From Olsenella sp. (GTDB taxonomy: Bacteria; Actinomycetota; Coriobacteriia; Coriobacteriales; Atopobiaceae), in contig SUUD01000058.1 in assembly GCA_015062715.1 (NCBI GenBank), forward strand, positions 1 to 9,435: DNA of 9,435 nucleotides. The letters run 5' to 3'. The notes under the pieces were generated by a model. The model was not told the origin of the DNA, did not search any database, and saw only the letters and a program-made list of their open reading frames with translations. This document shows positions 4,560-9,435 of this stretch, piece after piece. How positions within the stretch are numbered: the stretch's first letter is position 1; each line of letters opens with the position of its first letter. The position numbers and the translations under genes were made by a program.

Positions 4560-5498
4560 CTACTCCCGGACCCGCGCGCGTGGGTGGGCCCCCAGGTAGG
4601 CCATGCGCACGTGCGTGCGGTCGACGTGGGTGTAGAGCTGCGTGGTCGAGATGTCCGAGTGCCCCAGGATCTCCTGGACGATGCGCAGGTCCGCGCCGCC
4701 CTCGAGCATGTGCGTGGCAAAGCTGTGGCGCAGGGTGTGCGGGTGCAGCCCCTCGATCCCGACGAGGCGCCCGTAGCGCTCGACGATCGCGTGCACGGAC
4801 TGGCGGCTGATGCGGCCGCCCCGCACGTTGAGGAAGACCGCCGGGGTGGGCGTCCTGCCGACAAGCCCCTCCCGCCAGGTGTCGAGATATGCGCGCAGCT
4901 GGGAGGCGGCCGTCCCCATCACGGGTACGACGCGCTCCTTCGAGCCCTTGCCCAGCACGCGCAGGACCTCCTCGTCGAGCGCCAGGTCGCGCTGGTCGAG
5001 GCCGCAGAGCTCGCTCACGCGCAGGCCACAGCCATAGAGCACCTCCAGGATGGTCCGATCACGCTGGCCGGCGGGGGTCTGCGCGAAGGGCTGGTCGAGC
5101 AGGGCGGCAGCCTGCTCGTGGCTGATGACGTCGGGCAGGTGCTTGGCCTTGCGCGGCAGCGGCAGGTCGGCCGTGGGGTGCTCGGCGCAGATCTGCTCGG
5201 TCACCATGAAGCGGTGGAAGCCCTTGATCGCAGAGACGGCCCGCTCGACCGAGGCCGGCGCCAGGCCCACCTCGACCAGCGCCCCCAGGTGCGCCTCGAT
5301 GTCCTGGCGGGTCACTTCGGAGGGCTCGGCTATGCCCGCGTCCTCCAGGTAGCGCAGGTAGCGCACGAGGTCGCGCCCGTAGGACTGGACCGTGTTGGGC
5401 GACGAGCCGCGCTCTATCGCGAGGTACCCCAGGTACTCGTCGAGCGCAGCGGTCAGAGGCGACGGGGCAAGCCCCTCCATGAGGTCGGAGACGGACAC
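4560..5498 (-). CDS. xerD: Site-specific tyrosine recombinase XerD
   Basis: Tyrosine recombinase that with XerC (or alone in single-Xer species) resolves chromosome dimers at dif. 312 residues, close to the usual 298-310. The N-terminal SAM-like core-binding domain covers about 15-105, the catalytic domain about 120-295. All catalytic residues are seen with the spacing of E. coli XerD: R160 (GLRVSEL), K184 (GKGSKERVVPV), H254 and R257 (HPHTLRHSFATHML), H280 (GHSDISTTQ) and the nucleophile Y289 (LYTHVD). Start GTG 5498 has GGGGGAG upstream inside the end of pyrG, and lies five bases after the pyrG stop, so the two are cotranscribed. A xerD-type gene close to pyrG is also seen in mycobacteria. 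This points to the housekeeping enzyme rather than a phage integrase. Confidence 0.95.
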   Translation of the reverse strand: MSVSDLMEGLAPSPLTAALDEYLGYLAIERGSSPNTVQSYGRDLVRYLRYLEDAGIAEPSEVTRQDIEAHLGALVEVGLAPASVERAVSAIKGFHRFMVTEQICAEHPTADLPLPRKAKHLPDVISHEQAAALLDQPFAQTPAGQRDRTILEVLYGCGLRVSELCGLDQRDLALDEEVLRVLGKGSKERVVPVMGTAASQLRAYLDTWREGLVGRTPTPAVFLNVRGGRISRQSVHAIVERYGRLVGIEGLHPHTLRHSFATHMLEGGADLRIVQEILGHSDISTTQLYTHVDRTHVRMAYLGAHPRARVRE

Positions 5499-5503
5499 GG
5501 GCG

Positions 5504-7207
5504 CTACTCCCCCACCGTGTCGGACGCCGGCGCGATGCCCTCGTCGCTGATCACGGGCACGCCCACCACGTGCAGGTCGGTGCGCGCGATGCCCTCGTGG
5601 TGCGCGATGGCGGCGCGGACGAACTCGCGGAAGAGCGGCGCCGGCTTGTTGGGACGGCTCTTGAACTCGGGGTGCGCCTGGCTCGCGACGAACCAGGGGT
5701 GCAGCTCCTCGGGCAGCTCGACCATCTCGACCAGGCGGTCGTCGGGCGAGACGCCCGAGATGACCAGCCCGGCCTCGCGCAGGCGGTCGCGATAGGCGTT
5801 GTTGACCTCGTAGCGGTGGCGGTGGCGCTCGTAGATGAGGTCGGCGTCGTAGGCCTCGTGGGCAAGGGTCCCGGGCACGACCTTGCAGGGATAGGCGCCC
5901 AGGCGCATGGTGCCGCCCTTGTCGTCGATGTCGAGCTGGTCGGGCATGATGTGGATGACGGGATGTGGGCTGTCCTCGACGAACTCGGCCGAGTGGGCAC
6001 CCGCAAGGCCGCAGGCGTCACGCGCGAACTCGACCACGGCAACCTGCAGGCCCAGGCACACGCCCAGGTATGGGATCAGCTCGGTGCGCGCCTTGTGGGC
6101 AGAGAGGATCTTGCCCTCGACGCCGCGGTGGCCAAAGCCGCCCGGCACCAGGATGCCGTCGGCACCGGCCAGGACCTCGTCGACGTTGTCCTCGGTCAGC
6201 TCCTCGCCGTCGACGAGCTCGATGTCGACGTTGCGGCCAAAGTAGACGCCCGAGTGGTGCAGGGCCTCGATGACCGAGAGGTAGGCGTCCGGGAGCTGGG
6301 TGTACTTGCCCACCACCTTGATGTGCGTGACCTCCTCGAGCGCGGCCGCCTCGTGCATGGCGTCGGTGAAGGAGTACCAGGGGCTCATGTCGCTGGGACG
6401 CACCTCCAGGCCCAGCCGCTCGAGGACCTTCTCGTCAAAGCCCTGCTCGGCCAGGTGACGCGGGACGTCGTAGATGGAGGCGCAGTCGGAGTTCTCGAAG
6501 ACGCAGTCCTCGTCGACGTCGCAGAAGTGCGCGATCTTGGCGCGGATGTCGGCGGCGACCTCGTGGTCGGAGCGGCAGACGATGAAGTCGGGCTGGATGC
6601 CCATCGAGCGCAGCTCCTTGACGGAGTGCTGGGTGGGCTTGGTCTTGATCTCGTGGGCGGCGGCGATGTAGGGCACCAGGCTCACGTGGATGATGGCGAC
6701 GTTGGCCGCGCCCTTGTCCTTGCGGAACTGGCGCACGGCCTCGACGAAGGGCTGGCCCTCGATGTCGCCGATGGTGCCGCCGAGCTCGGTGATGACGACG
6801 TCGGCGCCGGTCATCTCCTCGATGCGGGCGAAGCGGGCCTTGATCTCGTTGGTGACGTGCGGGATGACCTGGACCGTGCCGCCGAGGAAGTCGCCGCGGC
6901 GCTCGCGCGAGATGAGCGTCTGGTAGATGAGGCCGGTCGTGAAGTTGGACTCGTAGGTGAGGTTCTCGTTGATGAAGCGCTCGTAGTGGCCGAGGTCGAG
7001 GTCGGTCTCCTTGCCGTCCTCGGTGACAAAGACCTCGCCGTGCTGGAACGGGCTCATGGTGCCGGGGTCGACGTTGAGGTAGGGGTCGGCCTTCTGCATC
7101 ATGACCTTGTAGCCGCGCGCCTTGAGCAGGCGCCCCAGCGAGGCCGCCGTGATGCCCTTGCCCAGCGCCGACACGACGCCGCCGGTGACGAAGATGTGCT
7201 TTGTCAT
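5504..7207 (-). CDS. pyrG: CTP synthase (glutamine-hydrolysing)
   Basis: Converts UTP to CTP using ATP and ammonia released from glutamine; last step of de novo pyrimidine nucleotide synthesis. 567 residues, slightly longer than the usual 535-550. The N-terminal synthase domain opens with KHIFVTGGVVSALGKGI (3-19), including the P-loop-like GxGKG region, then KADPYLNVDPGTMSPFQHGEVFV (39-61) and ELGGTIGDIE (141-150). The C-terminal class I glutamine amidotransferase domain has PGGFGHRG (355-362), the nucleophile C384 in GVCLGLQ, and the H512/E514 pair in AHPEF. A tail of about 30 residues after the domain accounts for the extra length. Start ATG 7207 is supported by GGGAGG (7213-7218) five bases upstream; a longer frame to 7243 adds 12 residues before the universally conserved MxK(H/Y)IFVTGG start. 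First gene of a likely pyrG-xerD unit. Confidence 0.98.
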   Translation of the reverse strand: MTKHIFVTGGVVSALGKGITAASLGRLLKARGYKVMMQKADPYLNVDPGTMSPFQHGEVFVTEDGKETDLDLGHYERFINENLTYESNFTTGLIYQTLISRERRGDFLGGTVQVIPHVTNEIKARFARIEEMTGADVVITELGGTIGDIEGQPFVEAVRQFRKDKGAANVAIIHVSLVPYIAAAHEIKTKPTQHSVKELRSMGIQPDFIVCRSDHEVAADIRAKIAHFCDVDEDCVFENSDCASIYDVPRHLAEQGFDEKVLERLGLEVRPSDMSPWYSFTDAMHEAAALEEVTHIKVVGKYTQLPDAYLSVIEALHHSGVYFGRNVDIELVDGEELTEDNVDEVLAGADGILVPGGFGHRGVEGKILSAHKARTELIPYLGVCLGLQVAVVEFARDACGLAGAHSAEFVEDSPHPVIHIMPDQLDIDDKGGTMRLGAYPCKVVPGTLAHEAYDADLIYERHRHRYEVNNAYRDRLREAGLVISGVSPDDRLVEMVELPEELHPWFVASQAHPEFKSRPNKPAPLFREFVRAAIAHHEGIARTDLHVVGVPVISDEGIAPASDTVGE

Positions 7208-7251
7208 GATTGCCTCCCGCGTGAGTCTTCCTGACTTCTCCACGGGTCTTC

Positions 7252-7257
7252 ATTGTA
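7252..7257 (-). promoter_or_regulatory. Likely -10 element of the pyrG promoter
   Basis: TACAAT on the minus strand (five of six to TATAAT), 44 bases before the pyrG start and downstream of the recN terminator, where a new promoter is needed. A -35 is unclear: TTCGCC (7276-7281) at 18 bases spacing is poor. The predicted initial transcript (around ACCCG) does not show the GGGC start used for CTP-sensing reiterative transcription at Bacillus pyrG. Confidence 0.5.
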
Positions 7258-7279
7258 GCGCGGAATTGTTACGTGGGCG

Positions 7280-7301
7280 AAAAAACCCGACGAGCGTCGG
7301 G
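7280..7301 (-). terminator. Intrinsic terminator of the nadK-recN unit
   Basis: Minus strand CCCGAC-GCTC-GTCGGG followed directly by six T: a textbook GC hairpin with U tract. It separates recN from pyrG. It is flanked by an outer inverted repeat GGAATTG/CAATTCC (7262-7268 and 7304-7310). Confidence 0.9.
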
Positions 7302-7324
7302 GGCAATTCCACGCCCCCGCCCGC

Positions 7325-7418
7325 GGGACACTCACCCCGGAGGATTTGTCCCACTTTGGGACAAATCCTCCGGGGTGAGTGTCCCAAAGTGGGACAAATC
7401 CTCCGGGGTGAGTGTCCC
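7325..7418. repeat. Three copies of a 29-bp repeat, first inverted, next two direct
   Basis: Copies at 7325-7353 (inverted), 7357-7385 and 7390-7418, all identical by eye. The direct unit begins TGGGACAAATCC and ends GGTGAGTGTCCC, so with its flanking A it has TGGGACA/TGTCCCA at its two ends. Copies one and two form a perfect 29-bp stem with a 3-base loop (ctt); copies two and three are separated by AAAG, period 33. The element starts 9 bases after the recN stop and precedes the intrinsic terminator. It resembles REP-type dispersed palindromes; no transposase is nearby. Confidence 0.9.
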
Positions 7419-7427
7419 AGCCGCCCG

Positions 7428-9062
7428 TCACGCCCCCAGCATCTCGCGGGCATGGGCAAGCGAGGCCTCGCCGGTGTCGCCCGAGAGCATGCGGGCTATC
7501 TCGCGCACGCGGTCCTCCCCGGTGACCTCGACCAGGCGCGTCTCGGGGACGCCGCCCTCCTCGTGCTTCTCGACCACGTAGTGGCACTCGGCAGCGACCG
7601 CCACCTGGGCGAGGTGCGTGACGACGATGACCTGATGGGTCCTCGCGAGGTCTGCGAGCACGTCGGCGAGCGCCACGGCCGTGGAGCCGCCCACGCCCGC
7701 ATCGACCTCGTCAAAGACGAGCGTCTCTACCGCGTCCGACTCCCCCAGGACGACCTTGGCCGCCAGCATGACGCGGCTGACCTCGCCGCCCGAGGCTATC
7801 TTGCGCAGGGGCCGCGCCGTGAGCCCGGCGCCGGGGCGGTACATGAGCTCCACGTGGCTGGGGCCGGCGCTACCCCACTGCTCGCGCGGGAGCGGGTCGA
7901 TCTGAACCTCGATGGAGGCGGAGCCCATCGAGAGCCGCTCCATCTGGGCGGTGATGGCACGCTCGAGGCTGGGCGCCGCGGCACGGCGCACCTCGTCCAG
8001 CTCGCCGGCCGTGCGTGCGAGCGCCGACTCGGCGGCGTCGACCTCGCGCTGTGCCTCGCGCAAGAGCAGGCCCTCGTCGCCGGCGGCGGAGACGACCTCG
8101 GCCGCGCGCTCGCGGCGCGCGAGGACGTCGTCTATGCGCGGGCCATAGGCGCGCAGCAGGCCCTGGAGCTGGGACATGCGCGTCTGCATGGCCTCCAGCG
8201 CCCCTTGGTCGAAGTCGACCGAGTCGCGGTAGCGGCGCAGCGTCGCCGAAGCGTCCTCGACCTCGACGAGAAGTGACTCGAGCGCCGTGGCGCTCCGCTC
8301 GAGGGCAGGGTCGTACGAGCCGGCGCCGTGAAGGGCGTCGGCGGCCTGGCTTATGAGGTCATAGGCGCTCGGGGCATCGGAGTCTCCCCCGGAGAGCGCG
8401 GCGCGCGCCTCCTCGGAGGCAAGGATGAGAGCCTCGGCATGCTCGGCACGCGGAAGGGTCTCCTCGAGCTCCTCGTACTCCCCCTCGCGCAGGGAGACCG
8501 CGTCTATGCGCCCGAGCACGTACTGGGCCTCGTCGAGCTGCTCGTTGGCCGTGCGCGAGAGCTCGCGCACGCGGTCGAGCTCATCGGCAGCCTCGTGCGC
8601 ACGCGCCAGCGCCTCGCGATAGGCGGCGAGCGCCGTCGCGGCACGCTCGCCCGCAAACGCGTCGAGCAGGTCGACGTGCGTGACAACCGAGAGGAGCCGC
8701 TGGTGCTCGTGCTGGCCGCAGAGGTCGACGGTGGAGCCCACGGTCGCCGAGAGCTCGCGGACGCTCGCCATGCCGCCATCCACCTCGACGCGGCCGCGCC
8801 CGTCGGCGCCCACGCGCCGACGCACGATGCAGCCGTCGGGGTCACCCCCGGGCAAGAAGACTCGGCCCTCGACCATGAGCTCGCGGGCGCCCTCGCGTAC
8901 CATAGACGCCTCGGCACGCTCGCCCACCAGGAGCTTGAGCGCTCCGAGCAGGGCGGTCTTGCCCGCGCCCGTCTCGCCCGTGAGGACGGTGAGGCCGGCG
9001 GCGGGACGTATGGTCGCGTCACGGATGAGCGCGACGTCAACGGCATGGAGCTCGTCGATCAT
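7428..9062 (-). CDS. recN: DNA repair protein RecN (SMC-like ATPase)
   Basis: SMC-family ATPase that gathers DNA at double-strand breaks and helps RecA-dependent repair. 544 residues, close to the usual 550. Walker A is GETGAGKT (29-36). A long helical, Glu/Ala/Arg-rich middle (about 155-375) fits the coiled-coil arms. The ABC signature ASGGEVSR (about 423-430) is followed by Walker B LVFDEVDAGVGG (448-459) and the switch region VVTHLAQ (480-486). ATG 9062 overlaps the end of nadK as ATGA, which suggests translational coupling. The nadK-recN pairing is common in bacteria. No LexA box was noticed near the start, so any damage response would come from a promoter upstream of the window. Confidence 0.97.
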   Translation of the reverse strand: MIDELHAVDVALIRDATIRPAAGLTVLTGETGAGKTALLGALKLLVGERAEASMVREGARELMVEGRVFLPGGDPDGCIVRRRVGADGRGRVEVDGGMASVRELSATVGSTVDLCGQHEHQRLLSVVTHVDLLDAFAGERAATALAAYREALARAHEAADELDRVRELSRTANEQLDEAQYVLGRIDAVSLREGEYEELEETLPRAEHAEALILASEEARAALSGGDSDAPSAYDLISQAADALHGAGSYDPALERSATALESLLVEVEDASATLRRYRDSVDFDQGALEAMQTRMSQLQGLLRAYGPRIDDVLARRERAAEVVSAAGDEGLLLREAQREVDAAESALARTAGELDEVRRAAAPSLERAITAQMERLSMGSASIEVQIDPLPREQWGSAGPSHVELMYRPGAGLTARPLRKIASGGEVSRVMLAAKVVLGESDAVETLVFDEVDAGVGGSTAVALADVLADLARTHQVIVVTHLAQVAVAAECHYVVEKHEEGGVPETRLVEVTGEDRVREIARMLSGDTGEASLAHAREMLGA

Positions 9063-9435
9063 TGGGCACGCCCCCAGAACACGCGCGAGACGGTCTTGTA
9101 GAAGGTCTGGTCTTCGCCAGAGAGCAGCAGGATGTCACCGGGGCCGCGGCGCACGACCACGAGCTCGGTCTCGACGTCGCGGTCGACGCGCTGCCCGTCC
9201 ACGAAGGTGGTGTGGTCGGCCGGGCGGTCGACGGAGCGCAGGTCGAGCTCGACAACGTCGGAAGGTCCTGCCAGGAAGGCGCGGGCGAGGATGGTGTGCG
9301 GCGCGATGGGCACGCAGACCTTGCCCGTGAAGTCGGGCGTGACCACGGGGCCGCCGGCAGCCAGCGCGTAGCCGGTCGAGCCGGTCGCGGTGGCGACGAC
9401 GAAGCCGTCGCCACGCAGGCGGTCGATGTGGTTGC
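9059..9435 (-). CDS. nadK: NAD kinase, C-terminal part, cut by window edge
   Basis: Phosphorylates NAD to NADP. The last 124 residues are visible, entering in frame at the right edge. The fragment opens with DGFVVATATGSTGYALAAGGPVVTPDF, matching the conserved NadK block DGxxVxTPTGSTAYxxSAGGPIVxP; Ala replaces the usual Pro and Gly replaces the usual Ala in GSTAY. PIAPHTILARAF (in the following 35 residues) matches the next conserved strand and loop. The catalytic GGDGT motif lies outside the window. Its stop TGA overlaps the recN start. Confidence 0.95.
   Translation of the reverse strand, partial: NHIDRLRGDGFVVATATGSTGYALAAGGPVVTPDFTGKVCVPIAPHTILARAFLAGPSDVVELDLRSVDRPADHTTFVDGQRVDRDVETELVVVRRGPGDILLLSGEDQTFYKTVSRVFWGRAQ

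Noticed and set aside
4560..5498. Tyrosine recombinase as integrase of a mobile element ending at the nuclease-like gene
   Set aside because: It is tightly coupled to pyrG, has XerD catalytic spacing and sits in a conserved housekeeping context; no tRNA att site or other element genes are seen.
4320..5795. Plus-strand open frame running through the hairpin repeat and opposite xerD
   Set aside because: It crosses repeat, intergenic and antisense sequence alike, shows no domain, and conflicts with a complete xerD.
5570..7234. Long open frame on the plus strand opposite pyrG
   Set aside because: Antisense shadow typical of high-GC coding sequence: Val/Leu/Asp-biased, no known motif, and the opposite strand is an unambiguous CTP synthase.
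7325..7418. CRISPR-like array (29-bp repeats)
   Set aside because: Repeat length is in the right range, but the spacers are 3 and 4 bases, one copy is inverted, and no cas gene is present.

Overview
The window looks like a chromosomal stretch of a high-GC actinobacterium. The order nadK-recN-pyrG-xerD recalls mycobacterial genomes, where the same genes lie close together. The compact spacing, the direct junction to a division and cell wall (dcw) cluster, and the kinds of intergenic repeats suggest class Coriobacteriia (Olsenella, Atopobium or Collinsella relatives). That placement is inference; no rRNA or other taxonomic marker is present. All supported genes lie on the minus strand, so transcription runs from high to low coordinates. 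I saw no tRNA, rRNA, CRISPR array or transposase.

Layout in transcription order: (1) the 3' end of nadK (9435-9059) overlaps recN (9062-7428) by four bases (ATGA). recN is followed by a 29-bp palindromic repeat present in three copies (7325-7418) and then a classic intrinsic terminator (7280-7301). (2) pyrG (7207-5504) has its own likely promoter, and xerD (5498-4560) follows after 5 bases. (3) A 142-bp double-hairpin repeat (4411-4552) lies just after the xerD stop. Next come a gene-free stretch and a lone unrecognised gene (4143-3193) with a C-terminal region resembling a DUF559/PD-(D/E)XK endonuclease. It is immediately followed by a second copy of the same repeat (3048-3189). (4) The start of the dcw cluster follows: mraZ (2747-2313) behind a promoter overlapped by three 10-bp phased MraZ-type boxes, then rsmH (2294-1338), an FtsL-like gene (1150-464) and the 5' part of ftsI (452-1, cut by the window edge).

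Most of the window is housekeeping: NADP supply, double-strand break repair, CTP synthesis, chromosome dimer resolution, then 16S rRNA methylation and septal peptidoglycan synthesis. The unusual material is between the genes. Three unrelated-looking repeat types sit just after stop codons: the 29-bp palindrome after recN, the 142-bp double hairpin after xerD and again after the nuclease-like gene, and a nearly U-free, C/A-rich 132-base leader between rsmH and ftsL. The nuclease-like gene bracketed by direct copies of the hairpin repeat, between two conserved operons, is the best candidate for an accessory cassette.
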